Shown: piece by piece, positions 46,922-59,945 of the stretch
Layout of the letters: every line of letters starts with the position of its first letter
How positions within the stretch are numbered: position 1 is the first letter of the stretch
From: Epinephelus fuscoguttatus
Taxonomy: Eukaryota; Chordata; Actinopteri; Perciformes; Serranidae
Reading direction: 5' to 3'
DNA: 64,000 nt
NCBI RefSeq assembly: GCF_011397635.1
Contig: NC_064761.1
Span: forward strand, 43,178,143-43,242,142
Made by a program: the position numbers and the translations under genes
Notes under the pieces: model-generated
Told to the model about the DNA's origin: nothing
What the model saw: the letters and a program-made list of their open reading frames with translations, nothing else
The model's database searches: none

Positions 46922-49910
46922 ACCTCATCAGAGAGCCAAATGTCTCACCTTTAATCAGTGAAGGGAAGAATACTCTTCTCCCAACAGTGAGCACTTAAGT
47001 GACCTTAAACACATCTGCTCTCAGCGCTTCAGGAGGGTCACGGACAAGCTGATTGGGATCAATGAGCACTTACTTTTCAAACAAATCCTTATAGGTCACA
47101 TACCTGACGTTACAGCAAACTATCCCGTAATACACTGGCTACAGGCTGACCTTTCATAGAACAGACACCCACAACCTGTGTTCACCTCACTAGCTGAAGT
47201 AGCGCACACTGTCCCTTAATTCCCTTCTGCTCCGTGTGTTTGCTTTGCCAACTGCAGACTCGGCTGAATACTTGCTGTAATCAATCTAGCCTTCACTCTC
47301 TTACATCCTGTCACGCTGTGTACTTGAACAGGAAGAAGAGAAATGTAAATATATGCTTAACTGTTTTATTCAGAATTGGAGCCCATAATATATATGAATG
47401 TGATTTTTTTAAAAAGGGTTACTTGAATGCTAAAGCCAACTAACTTCAGATGATTGTTGATGTATAGAAAACAGAACCATCATACTATGCAGCTAAAGGA
47501 ATACTTCACTCACAACACGATCAGTTGTGTATCACTTACTCTACTCACACTGTTACCATGAATTGGTGAAGAACACTTTGTTTTTCTCACGTGCCTCCAC
47601 AGGGAACAAAGATTTCTTGATGAGTAAAAGGGGGCCTCATTTAACAACAGCAAAACAATATCAAAACATTAAACTCGTGCAGTATAATCCAGGTCTCATC
47701 GATCCAGTTATATACTCAGTGCTTCCCAAACACATGCATTTTTGCTCAAACTATTTAATCACTTCTGCATAAACAGTCTCACACAACTCTGCTCTTGCAC
47801 TCCATTAGGCAGAGTTCAAACGCACATGCCTGCCCAGGCGCACTACTCATCCATCCATGTGTGAGACTGTTCTCTGATATAACAGTGAATACTTACTGTG
47901 ACCGTGTTTAAAGATATTGAACATTGTGCGAAATATTGTCAAACAGCAGTTTCACTTCAAAAGAATCTGTGTCAGGAAACGTGTGGATGAATACACATGT
48001 AATGACAGTGAGAAGTAGACTGGCTGAATGTGGAATAACTGAGCCATACTAAGATATCTGAGGCTGTTCATCTGTTTTGTAAAGGGATGAACGTCTACCG
48101 AACGTACCTGTAATTCTTAAAAATATTGGAGCTGGTGGTACCTACAGGTTATTGTGCGATGGTTTTATTGGTTCGGCGCATCTGAGATCAAATTGGGCTG
48201 AATGTGGCCCATGAACTGAAATGAGTTTGACACCCCAGGTTTACGCGTATGTGTTTTAAAAGAAAAAATGCATGTGTTTGAGAAGTATTGATCGTACGAC
48301 TAGATAAGTTAGACTTGGATTATACTGCCAGGTTGTGTTTAAGTTTGTAAATCGATGTTTTGATAAGTTTTGTTGTGGTCACTGAAAAAAAAACCTTTTT
48401 GCAAAACTCTCTCCAGGGTAAAGACTTTCAGAAACTGAGAACACTGAGTTTTTGTCTTTTAATGGCAGTGTGTGCTGTTAACTCCTTCGTCAGGCCTAAC
48501 TTACATAAATGAACTGTTACTTTTCAACTTATTTGGGAACAGCAGTACCAGAATGCGCCACCAGAGGTCGCTGCTCCAGGTAGCCTTCCTGTAACAGCTG
48601 TTTTTCAGGCTGCTAATTGGCCAACATCATCCTCGTCGTGAGGTGTTAGGGTTATGGTTGTATCCCTGCTGTAGGTTTGGCATCTCCTGACAGCTCTTCA
48701 GTTGTGTTTTGCATTTTCATTTGGAGATTTCTTTCTAACAGTGCATCTGGACAAGATTCTTTTTGAGTTTTTGAGAACAAAGAATGGAGAAACCTTCTTT
48801 TCGAAAACACCCATGCTCATGTCGATTAGGCTTAGATTCCTTGTTTACTGTTAAGGCATGCGAGGCAAAGTGTTTGTCACAAATCCACCTAAACACGGTG
48901 TGTATAGATATACAAATGATCATTTTGTGGGTGAAGTATTCCTTTAAGGGGGAACTAATGTAATCACGCAGCAGACTGACTAAAAGACAGACGTGCTTCA
49001 GATTTCTTTGAGAAATGGATTGCTATATTTGGTGCTGGCCACCACCTGCTGTCAAGCATCAGACATCAGTCAGTTTACTAAAATGAAACAAGCACATCAT
49101 GTAAAGCTGTGAAAATCCTATAAATCATATAAAGTGATCAACGTCTGAGGTGCTGCAACAACAAACCCTACACAAGAAATCCAGGACGAGTGTATCTCAT
49201 GTATTTTCTATACTCCTAAAGTGTGATTTGACTTCCTTGCTGGCAGCATGCTCTAAATGAAAACTGGCAGGCCTTTCTATTCACTAAAGCTCTTGAGTAA
49301 TCAAGTCTGTGAAGTTGTACAGCTGTAATGTAAACATGATTTAACACCAGCTTCTGATCCGAATGTCAGATCCAGGTTAAGCTTTCATCAGTACCTGCAA
49401 ATTGTAACTTGAGAATTTTAATTGTAGTCGATATTGTATTTAATCATCGACGTTTTCAGGCTGTTTTAGTGTCAGTGGGAGTTCAGGGTGGAGAGCGCTG
49501 TTAGAAGCTGCTGTTCTCTTTGATATTGTGGGTTATTGGCTGTCCAACCCTCTTCAAGTTAAACTGCACTACTTTCACACCATGAAATGGCTGTTGATTG
49601 TCACTCTGTATGTTTGCATTAACACTAAAGAGGCATTCTGTTATGATGGTTTTGCCATTTGTGATCTATATGTCGAAGCGCTTTTATTTTCCTTTGCAGT
49701 GGATGATTCTCGTAGATTGCTGATTTAAAAGCAGTGTCATTTATATGATGATAAGTACAATCAAACGTAGAACAGCACAAGGTGTTGTATGTTTGTGTGT
49801 AAATGAAGAAAAGTTGAGGAAGGAAGTATGAATTTTCAGGAATTTAAGGAAAAATTAAAGCCTTTGGTTTTGTTGTGAGTAAATGAATAAATAAATAAAT
49901 AAATCCTTTT
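46922..49910 (+). other. Probable hook1 3' UTR and downstream DNA
   Basis: No coding frame of note follows the hook1 stop. A hAT-type end (GAGTTTGACACCCC) lies at about 48222-48236. Overlapping AATAAA units at about 49884-49903 could end a very long 3' UTR, but earlier sites cannot be excluded. Confidence 0.35.
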
Positions 49911-51700
49911 TCTAAAAATGTGTTTTACGTCCAGTAGCATCAATCTCAGTTTGGGTCCAAAGATGAAAGAATGAAGGTGTATTCTGTCAAAAATCATGAT
50001 GTGTGCACGGGCCAACTCTGTTCTGAGTCAGCCAGAATTATTATAAATCACTATACTTCCACGCCCACAGTTCTCTACATAACCTCCTGAGACTCTGCGT
50101 CCTCATATGAGGACATCATGTTTTGGGTTTCCTGCACATTGTACTTAAATCTGTTTAACTTAGTTGTCCTGGTTTGTGGACACTCTTCTGCTCAGTCTGC
50201 AGCAGATCTTGACACAAAAGTGGACAAGGTAGAAAAACCTGATCAAATTTAATGGTCAATACTTGTTTATTTGTGCTAAATAATGTCTGAAGTTTGATAT
50301 GGCAAATAAATTTGACCAGTTTTACCAACAGTAACAGGCTATGCAATGCTGTTAATTAGGAAGTACTCATTTGAGGACACTGGGACCCCCCATATGTGGA
50401 CATAATTTTTTTCCAAAAACTACTTCCTGTTCAACAACATTGCTCAAATTTTTTTATACTTATCAGGTCCTAGTTTCCCAGATAGCTTGGAGAAATTAAG
50501 CATATACCAAACGAAAGCTGGGGTCTTTGGAGGATAAGGAAATAACACCTTAACACCTACAAGGAGGTTAATCAGACTTTTTATACCCTGCATACGCTAA
50601 CAATTAATATTAGGGACATAGGTGCAATTTCATGGTTTTAGAAATTGGTTGGAGTAGGTGATCATTATAGTGATTCTTCCATCTTCATCTGCTCATCTGG
50701 TGCCAGGTGGAGGGAGCAGCAGATGTCTCTCTCCTCTCAGTAAAAACAAAGAAACCAGATCTGTTAATTGTAAATATTTTCATATACCCAGCTGTAAGCT
50801 AGGACTGGGACACTAAATTTTTATAGTTGGGTGTTTTATGATGATACTTAACCATGATGAGAGGATGTCAGTCTCATATTTAATGTATTTGGCCAATTAA
50901 TTAGTAATTTTTTTAATGAATGCAGTTTTCACATGCTGTGTAATTAGTTAAAAAAATGTGTGTTTACATTTTGTACGACAGCTGGCAGTTCTTTTTTTTT
51001 TCTTTTTTCTTTTTTAATTTAATTTAATTTAATTTAATTTTTTTTATTTTATTTTATTTCATGTTGCAGATTAAGAACAAATTAAGGTAAGAAAATATTG
51101 ATGAATCCCGATTTTGTACGTAAACCGTGCGTACGCAGCGTTCCCGCCTCATTTCCGCCCCCTGGTGTTCAACGCAAGGAAATGCACCCATTTACGTACG
51201 GATAGAAACGCCTCGTCGTCGCCGAAACGGGAGTTAAGTTCATTTATTTCCTGTCCAAGCTCGTGGAAAATAAACATGGAACAGTTTGGAGAAACAACGG
51301 CACCAATAATAATACATGGCGACAAATAATGAGGAGGATGGCTGTCAGGTGTGTTGCCAGGTTGGTGAAATATTTTGTTAAAAGGCTCATGAACTCTGTT
51401 AGCTAGCATGCTAGCAGTGTTAGCTAGCTAAACATGCCGTTGAACTTTTCACTTCCAAATAAACGTATAGATAGAGCTGTGTTATATCAATACATCTGTT
51501 AGCTAATTGTTTTTATGCTAACTTCCTGTCTGCCCCAAATATAAACCAGTGGGCACTGTCCACTGTCTGTTTGGATCTATTTGAAGAGAATGGCAATCTT
51601 TATAATTATGAAAATGTCTTAAAAACAAAATTCTTTTCAGTTAAATTCAAAGAATTTGCTTCTGTTAGTCGATTAGTCGATATTAATTAGCCTAAAACAT
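49911..51700. other. Intergenic DNA, mostly unrecognised
   Basis: No genes. A T-rich simple tract with (TTTAA)n lies at 50990-51060. A CpG-rich patch at 51110-51240 (repeated CGTACG) and a palindrome-rich patch at 51398-51435 (TAGCTAGCATGCTAGC) look repeat-derived. The rest shows nothing. Confidence 0.4.
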
Positions 51701-51709
51701 GGCTGTGCC

Positions 51710-52150
51710 CCTTTCAGGTCTGTATTTCAAATAAAATAAGAGAACTTCAGTTCAAAATACTACACAACATTTATCCTTGTAACAACACAATTTCCAGGTT
51801 CACAGACTTGGATGATAAATGCACTTTTTGTGGGACTGAGTCGGAGACAATTGCACATTTATTCTGTATTTGCCCTGTGTCATCTGTCTTTTGGAGGGAT
51901 TTTGAGAAATATATCTATGAAAAAACTGGACATATCATCACAGTCGGTCTGAAGGATATTATTACAAGATTGTAATTAATCTTATGCTACTGATCGGCAC
52001 ATTTTACTTACATAAAATGAGAATGTCCAAATCCCTGCCAAGTTTTCACGTATTTCTGGTAGATTTTGATTTGTACATAAATACTTTAAAACTAACACAA
52101 GATGAGAAAAGTGACTATACGCTGCAATACCTTAGTGACTTGTCATTAAT
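51710..52150 (+). mobile_element. L1/Tx1-type LINE ORF2, C-terminal remnant
   Basis: One frame reads NKIRELQFKILHNIYPCNN, then CTFCGTESETIAHLFCICP followed by SSVFW: the Cys/His motif at the end of L1-clade ORF2. It stops at TRL-TAA. Homology resumes in another frame with LMLLIGTFYLHKMRMSKSLP through to DFDLYINTLKLTQDEK, so there is a frameshift. An A-rich tail follows at about 52350. Confidence 0.7.
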
Positions 52151-52539
52151 TGATCTTGAGTAAAAGGGAATTTACTGTGCCTTATAGCCTTTACTTCTCT
52201 TTTCTTTGTTTTGTTTTTATTTTCATTTTGCAATAATCCTGACAAGACCTGATATACACTACATTATATTGATGTAATTATGTGTTCTATTATGTGCCAA
52301 ATGTCTGCATGTGCCGTACACATTGTTTGTATGACCTGAAATTTGAAATTAAAAAAAAAGCAAAAAAAAAAGCAGCAATAGTTAAAGTAGCCCATCAGGA
52401 TCCTGTCCATCAAACTGTAGGTGACCAACCAGAGACAGAAAGAGAACAAACTCTGGCCTTTTCTGTGTCAACATTTATTTTTGTAGTGGTCCAACTGAAA
52501 TCATTTTCAGAGATGAGCCGCAGCATCAAACCTACTGAC

Positions 52540-53191
52540 AGGTGAGCTGTGGGACAGTTGACAGTGGAGTCCTGGCAGTTATGTGGATTGGCTGCCACTT
52601 GGCACCCGCCACCCACTCAAACACCAGTGCAGACCGATGTTGTGTTTGTGTCCAGTGTAATGAAGTGTGTTGTATGTTTCGTGTTGGACCCCTCGCAAGC
52701 CAGACGGTTCATCTCAAAGAGGCTATCTGCTGATAAACCTTTATTCCCCCCAGTACGATGCCCCAGACTGCTCAGGGATGGCCAGAGGAACACGACGAAG
52801 AGCTCAAGATGTCGCCCTGGCCTCCAAATTCCCCAGATCCTAATCTGATCAGTCAAATGTGGGACGTGCCAGGACCTGACCTCACACCCCACAAGACTCA
52901 AGAGATCTGGTACCAGACACCACAGAGAGGTCCTGTGTCCATTCCTCCAAAGGTCAGGGCCAAATCCAATCCAAGGAGGCCCCACAGTGAATCAGACTTG
53001 GCTCTGAGCCTCTGACCCATGGAGGCATGGACACAGGACCTCTGGGGTAGCGGTACCTCCCGTGGATGCTCAGTCAGATTAGGATGTGGGGAATTTGGAG
53101 GTCAGGTCAACACCTTGAGCTCTGTCACGTTCTCCAGGCCATTCCTGAGCAGATTTTTGGTTGGTTTTAATGTTGTGGCTGATCGGTGTCC
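52540..53191 (+). mobile_element. Tc1-like transposon, 3' half remnant
   Basis: Transposase C-terminal debris (EEHDEELKMSPWPPNSPDPN) is followed by AGACTCAAGAGATCTGGTACC. The terminal repeat TTAATGTTGTGGCTGATCGG ends at 53191, the same family as 38221-39310. The 5' half is scrambled. Confidence 0.65.
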
Positions 53192-53540
53192 ACCACAAGT
53201 AGTGTCAAGTGAGTAACAGTGGATACTTGGAGAGTTTTGCTGCTGCTTGCTGGTTACAGATCAGTGTCAGCGTTGGAAAAATGACAATTTATCAACAGTC
53301 ACACATTATGCTATTATGTGCTGCAGCAGAACAAAGTAGGCTATAGTTCCCCTATTACCTATTACACAAAACATTCCCTCATGCCACCATAATCAGTTCC
53401 AGTATTTGACACACACGTGCTGTAGACAGGACATATTGTTGAATTCTGGCATTTGTATTGACAGGAGAACAAGCCACAGATGCAGCATGTGTTGTCTGTG
53501 TATAAAGCAACAGTTTGTAGTTTGGGATATGTTGCAGGGT

Positions 53541-53982
53541 TCAGCGGGCTCTGGCATAGATCTTAAAGGGGTACGGCGTGCGTGTGGCTCCGATGATTCC
53601 CTCTGTACTCAGCTCGACTCCATCCAGAGTGGAAAAATAAAATTTCTGAAACAAAGTGATGAAAAACAGGAACAGCTCCACTCTGGCCAGGCCTTCACCC
53701 AGACATGCACGCTTTCCTGGAGAAACAAGCGTAAGTGAAAACGAATGAAAGCAGATGCATGGAAAATATCACCTTTAATGCCCTCATTGTTTATGTCTCC
53801 TAAATGATTTCATATCTTGTGGTTCAAAGTTTCAAGTTACCCGCAGAGAAAGGTAAAAATGCGTCCCTCCTTGCAAACTTTCCTTCTGCATCCAGGAAGT
53901 GTTCAGGGTTAAATGTGTCGGGAGTTTCCCATTCAGTCTTGTCAAACAGCACAGAGGTCAGGTTGGGCATCACTGAGGTTCC

Positions 53983-54013
<31 letters not shown>

Positions 54014-57000
54014 GGCTGCAATCATTTCATATTTATTATACAAACAAATAAGAAGCGAGCATGGACAGTGCAGCCAAACCTTGTTGCCAGACCATGAGGT
54101 CATGTGGGTATTATATGTACACTCAATAAATAATCAGTTATTTGTCATGTCAGATGTTCATATCATGTTCTTTCATCTTTATCAGTGGATTGAACTCATG
54201 ACGAAAACTTTGTTTATCTCACATGCCTCCTCAGTGAACAGACAATCCAAAAAGACAAACATTCTTCATGAACTGAAGTCACTGGACTCCATGTTTAACA
54301 ACGCATCCTGACAACGGTGGAACGGCGCCCACCGCCCCTTCTTACACAACTCTCGCTCTGGTACTGTTGCAGCTGACCAGCACACTGCGAACTCAGTCGC
54401 AGGTGGGTTTTCCTGCTCCAGGATATTAATTTATGCTCATCCTACTGAATCAGCTTGTTTTGCTAATCTCAGCATTTGTCTATTATGTTTCATGTGATTA
54501 TCTTACTATATAAAGACGAAAACTCTGTGTGTGTGTGTGTGTGTGTGTGTTCCACGTTTTTCTACTCACTGACGTGGTCAATCTATGTGAAACTGCACAT
54601 AGGCATTGAGGACTGGCATAGGTAGAAGGTGACAAAGCTACCAATGGCTGTGGACTAGTAGATATCCATCTAGGGGTGTGACATATCATCTCGTTCATAA
54701 TATGGTAGAACTTTTAATATGATATGAAGAATTCCTTTTGTGATACTCGCGATATTTCAACGTCATATTGTTACGCACAGTTCAAACAACTCAATCATTT
54801 AGGATTTTACTAAAAGAAAGAAATCACCTGTTGATTTTTTATATATGGATCCCAGGGTACATTTTTTGTATTTGGGAAGTGTTAAATGTGCAATTTGTGA
54901 TAGATTTAATTTAGTTGAACTATTAATATTGTAACAGAATCTGAATCTCACTCTGAGTTACTGTTGTTGTTCACAAACTAAAGAAATTATTAATTTTTCT
55001 TTAGTTTTTACTGAATATTTGAAGCAAACTGTAAAACTAGAACTCTTATTTTGGTACAATTCTATGTCCTTAAATTAATAATACTTTTTTTTTTACTAAC
55101 TTGTTATATCATCAAAAATATCCTGAATTATGGTAAAATTATTTCAGGGCCATATCGTCCACCCCTAATACCCACCATAAAACAACCTGACCCTCTAACA
55201 TTTATAATGCTTCGTCATACTTCAAAGGTTATTTTGGTGAAAGAAGCGCAGACATAGTGTGACACACTCCTCTACATAGACAGTAATATTGTAAAGTAAC
55301 TTATTACTTTCAAATGAAGGGAACTAATAAGATGTAATGTAATACAGTTTGAGAGTAAGTTGCCCAACAGTGTTTTTTCTGTTGTTAAATGCGGCTTTGG
55401 AGCCTCTGTTCACTGTGGAGGCATGTGAGGAATTTTCTTCCCAAAATTAAGGTGCCACATAATTGATATAGATGATTATCATTTTATGGGTGAGGTATTC
55501 CTTCAGCTGACTTCCACACATTATTGTATCACAAACTTACAAACTAGTTATGTAATAAACACATCCAGGACACAACTGTCTGTTCTGACTCTGTAGTTAC
55601 TGAGCGCTTTAAGTAGATGCACCTTGGGTATGACGTAACCGCCCACAGTCGTATCCTTGGCGGCCATTCTGAGTCCATTGAGAGGAACGATGTTTCCCAT
55701 CCTCTGGATCTCATGGATGACAGCGTCGCTGTAGGGCAGGTTGGGTCTGTCTGCCATTGTGGGCTGTCGGGTCTGTCCGATCACTCTGTCTATCTCTGCC
55801 TGGACTTTGTCTAGGAGGTGAAATAAGAGATTTTTAACTCATCAGTTAAAGTGACTTCTTTGACCTTCTACGTGTTCTTTTGTATCTTTTAATCTTGTTT
55901 CTGTGCTGCTGCTGTGGAAGTCACTGATATGTGAACACACACCCTGGATATGAGGGTTCTTGATGAGGTAGATGAGGCCCCACTGCAGAGTCTTAGAAGT
56001 GGTTTCACTTCCAGCCAGGAACAGATCCAGACAACACAGAACCAAGTTGCCTTCGTTAAAACCAAGGTCACTGTTCCTGGTGTGCTGTGAGGCGCAGACA
56101 CAGACAGACATGTAGTCAGTTGCAGTTTAGGTCTCATACATACTGATTGGCTCATCAACATTGTAAGCACCGTACTTTCTCCTCTATCAGGAAGGTGTCG
56201 ATGTAATCTCGTGGGTTGCTGGGGTCCAGATCCAACTTGTGCCTCTCGACCTCTGCCCTGATAGATGCCTCCAGACATTTGGAGTTGCTGAAGATGCCGT
56301 TGTGAGGCCCCGGCAGGTGTTTCATCAGTGCTGGGAACGCATCATAAAGCTGTTTGGAGAGGAAACAAGGGACTTGTTCAGTGGTGACGTTTATATCCAC
56401 TGGCAAATAAAAGTCTCGCTTTAGTTTACAGTGTTTTCTGATATGAAACTTTGAATTGACATTACGTAGCTTCAGCCTGCACCTTTTTGGATTACAGAAG
56501 TGTCTAAGTTATGTTAGGTTACTTTGTTGTATCTGCCATTTTCTGTGAGAGGCTGTGACTTTATTTACATGAATTTGTAGATTAATACATGATGTTCTTG
56601 TTTCTATTTGCAGACCAAAATAAATTCTAATAATACATCCTACCAAAAAAAAAAAAAAACGCAAAAATTAATAAGCCCACACGTCACACAAATTAACAGC
56701 CAGCCAGACTGATATCATAACTGGACACAGTCACTGTCATTAGATTTTAAAACCTTACTTTTGGTGTTTGAATGTTAAGATTCGAAAACAAAATACTGCA
56801 GTTAAAAAAAGCCTCAGTTTTTCACTATAGTCATGCATGCTGCTGGTGAGTTAGTGCCAGCAGTTTGTTTTGGCCAAATTTTGAATGAGACTTGTGGCTA
56901 AAGTGATTTTGGTGAAATATCACAATTTGTTTTTTGTTTCTTTTCTGATAATTTCTGTTTATACAGTTTCTTGCTGTAATAAATGATGTCATTTTGGCAG

Positions 57001-58779
57001 TTTTTGAAGAAAACGTCTTTGAGACCCGGAGGTGGCTTTGGCGATTTATTTTTACTTAGAGGAACATACGTCCCTCCCTAATACTTAAAAAATTATTTGA
57101 CACTCCTCCCCTGTTTTGCACTCCCTCATAAGTACAATCAGTCCCTAACTCAAGTTCATTAGTTTCCTACACATTCCTGTTGGCTTTCTTGACGTTTATC
57201 AACAGATTACTAAGTTAACACGCTGGTTCTGATCCATGGTATGGATGGATATAGCCATGTGAGGTTGTAAGTTGTGTTTTGATGCCTTAAGACAGTGGTT
57301 CCCATCTGGTCTAGGCACGTGGTCCAGATTTCTCCTTAGTCATTAGTTCAAGGTCCACACAGTTTAATATATTCAGTGTCATACATGTGTTAGGCCATGT
57401 CGTTGAGCTAGTTCACTGTCTCTGTCAAGTAGCTATCAGATAGCCACAGGAAACGACACTTCAAAATAAAAGCTACTTGCGGTCCATTCAGAATGATCCC
57501 GCAACCCACTTTTGGACCACGACCCACCGGTTGGGAACCGCTGCCTTCAGAGCATGGTTGATGTGTGTGTAGATGCTCATATAAGTGAGGAAGGAGCCTT
57601 CTTTGCATCTTACTAGAGCCCATATGGAGCCCTCCAGATAGGCCATCTCAGTCAGATTCCTCAGCATGCTCTGGAAGTTGTGGTCACTGTAGTCAAATCG
57701 TCTCCCAAACACTATCTGGCAGATGATGTTGGCCACGGCGTTGTTTAAGAGGGGCACAGGGTCAAACGGCTCACCTGTAAAGAAGAATCATCCTCAGTCC
57801 GAGTACACTGTGTATTATATGTTTAAATTCCATCGTGTTTTGCTCTTTTTTCTGTTTGTTCTTTCTGCCAACCTTTCTCCTTCTCCATCGCCTCCTGCAG
57901 ATGATGACTCTCCTCGAGGATGCTCTGCTCCATGGAGCTCTTGGCCAGACCAAAGGTACGTAACATGGCCATGGCAAAACGCCGCTGTCTCCTCCACACA
58001 TTCCCATTACTGAAGAAAAGCCCGGCTGAAAGAGAAAAACCACACGACTTTACTCAGGCAGGGATCAGGAGGCAGGTTGACCTCTTTGACACTGATGTAC
58101 TGTGTGTTTGTGTGACCCACCTGAGTTCCCTGAATAAATTCTGGTCACCATCGGGCTGTAAGGCCGGTCCACAAAGTTGTCGGCCTGTGTGACTAAGGCT
58201 TCCTTCACCATTCTCCACCCAGACACAAACACTGTTTTGTGTCTTCCCAGACGTATGCAGAACACATTCCCGTAAACATCAGCTAGCTGTGGAAGCAGGA
58301 GCAGAGAATAAGTGTCCTGTTGTCTAACATGTGACTCTGATAAGATGCATATTTCAGGACAATAATTTCTCTGACTCTGTGACTCACCATCGACAGGTTT
58401 TTAGCATTGTTTGTACCATAAACTTTGTAATGTTCTGTTGAATCTCATAGGATTTTTTCTTTGTTTATGGATCAGTCTCTGCTGCACAATACAGCTTAGT
58501 TGCGTAGATACAGAGAAAGTAGCACCTTACACTTTCTTTTGCAGAAACACAACTGCATAATATCAGAGTCTGATTCTGTCATCTTACCTTGGTGAGGTAA
58601 ACGTGAGGCTGTTTAGATTCAATGTTGAATATGTTTCCTAAAAGAGGGAGAGATGGCGGTCCTGGTGGAAAGTTGGGTGGATCCTTTTTGCTCTGAAAAT
58701 ACACTAGGAGGAGAACGGCAAAAATAAAAAGCAGCATTCCCCTCGGATCGAGCCACAGACACAAATCACACAGCCACAT
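53541..58779 (-). CDS. Cytochrome P450 family 2 (CYP2J-like; fish CYP2N/2P/2AD group), complete
   Basis: ER-anchored haem monooxygenase of the CYP2 family. Nine exons, the standard CYP2 count: 58779-58588, 58286-58121, 58025-57873, 57774-57614, 56349-56176, 56084-55943, 55810-55623, 53982-53841, 53716-53541 (TGA); 497 aa. The N-terminal anchor ([14 protein letters not shown]) precedes the proline hinge [16 protein letters not shown]. Helix C has WRRQR (W130-R134), helix I AGSETTS (306-312), helix K EIQR (E363, R366), then a PEHF segment. The haem loop FSAGKRACLG is split between the last two exons, with ligand Cys444. All hallmark residues are present, so the gene looks functional. Exon 8's acceptor directly abuts a (TG)n tract. 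Position beside hook1 points to the fish relatives of CYP2J2, which in mammals oxidise arachidonic acid; the exact subfamily cannot be assigned by eye. Confidence 0.95.
53986..54013. repeat. (CA)14 microsatellite forming the CYP2 exon 8 splice tract
   Basis: On the gene's strand this is (TG)14 followed at once by the CAG acceptor at 53985-53983. Confidence 0.95.
54501..54658 (+). mobile_element. Helitron-like element, shortest copy
   Basis: Starts TCTTACTATATAAAGACGAA preceded by A. It has a (GT)12-13 tract, then TTCCACGTTTTTCTACTCA, and ends GGCTGTGGACTAG followed by T. It is 158 bases long and lies in CYP2 intron 7. Confidence 0.7.
54671..55167. mobile_element. hAT-type nonautonomous element in CYP2 intron 7
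   Basis: Starts TAGGGGTGTGACATATCATC and ends CCATATCGTCCACCCCTA. The flanks ATATCCATC and ATACCCACC are similar. It is related, reversed, to 12721-13896. Confidence 0.6.
57293..57543. mobile_element. hAT nonautonomous element with 8-bp duplication
   Basis: Starts CAGTGGTTCCCATCTGG and ends CCGGTTGGGAACCGCTG. The flanking octamers are CCTTAAGA and CCTTCAGA (one mismatch). Located in CYP2 intron 4, 70 bases from exon 4. Confidence 0.75.
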
Positions 58780-59499
58780 TGTGAGGCTGAGGAGAAGAGC
58801 AGGGGACTGATAAAGATCACTTGTTCCATCGTCAATTTGTAGTTAGAGATGGGCTGGTACTCTGCTGACTCACAGCTTATGTTGATATAATGACCTGTGT
58901 GTGTGAGGGAGAGGAAACAGCACTCCATTAACTAAATACAGAGTATGAATAAGCTAAAACTGACCCAAACTTACACACTATAACAAAGCGGAGGCGTTAA
59001 ATTAGAAAATTTCAGCCATAACATCAGAAGCTGCCTCATAGTGCATATGATATGTAGGCATCAGTTTTTGAGAGAGAAAGACGTCAAGTAAAAAACACAA
59101 TATCTCTGGTGCTGCATTAATTTTGATCATTTCATCATTTCCTCAGACAACAGCACCTTTAACACTGTCTCTTCAAGGAAGGAATTTTACGCTGTTGTGT
59201 AGCCTCAGTTCTGTATAGAAGGTACAATCCCAGGATGAGGGGACTGTGTTGTCTCGCCTTTAAGACGGCATCAGATGTAGTAACAGCACCGAAATGATGT
59301 CTGTAGAAAAGGGACAGCCAGCGGGATGGGATCCTAGGCAGCATGGGTGTGATGTTTTGACGCTGTGTTGCGACCTACCACGGAAGATTTAACAAGTATG
59401 TGGTAGCAGTTAGCAGCTAACTTAAAGAAGAAGAGCAGCAGCTGAACATGTTTTCAAATTGGAAAAATAATGTGGTCCGCCATTTAACAGAGACGGTTC

Positions 59500-59765
59500 G
59501 AACACGCCCCCTCCCTCTGGAACACCCTCCCTATACACATCCGTGACTGTCCAGATCCATCCACCTTCAAATCACTCCTCAAAACCCACCTTTTCAAATC
59601 CGCTTTTAACCTTTAAACATTAGCTTTTTGTTCTTGGTTCCTCATGTACCCCCCCCCCCCCCCCTTTTATTTTTTTTTGAATGCACTTCTTTTCTTTGTT
59701 TTAAATGTAAAGCATCTTTGAGAGCTGTAAAAGCACTATATAAATAAAATGTGTTATTATTATTT
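59500..59765 (+). mobile_element. L2/CR1-type LINE 3' end
   Basis: The frame WNTLPIHIRDCPDPSTFKSL, then LKTHLFKSAFNL with a stop (ending 59616), is the conserved C-terminus of a fish non-LTR reverse transcriptase. After a poly-C/T run come AAGCACTATATAAATAAAAT and a TTATTATT tail, typical of L2 elements. Confidence 0.65.
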
Positions 59766-59945
59766 ATGAGGTGGGGGAGCCCATCTGTGTGGAGTTTGCA
59801 TGTTCTCCTGTTCTTCTGCGGGTGCAGGTTAATTGGTGACTCTAAATTGTCCGTAGGTGTGAATGTGAGTGTGAATGGTTGTCTGTCTCTATGTGTCAGC
59901 CCTGTGATAGTCTGGTGACCTGTCCAGGGTGAACGCTGCCTCTCG
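59766..59945 (-). repeat. Common teleost interspersed repeat, copy 2
   Basis: Reverse copy of the repeat at 755-1030. The shared core reads GGACAGGTCACCAGACTATC on the minus strand. Confidence 0.6.

Noticed and set aside
53824-54021. CYP2 exon 8 taken as a gene starting [10 protein letters not shown]
   Set aside because: The leading residues are the translated (TG)n tract; the exon begins at 53982 after CAG and continues the P450 in phase.
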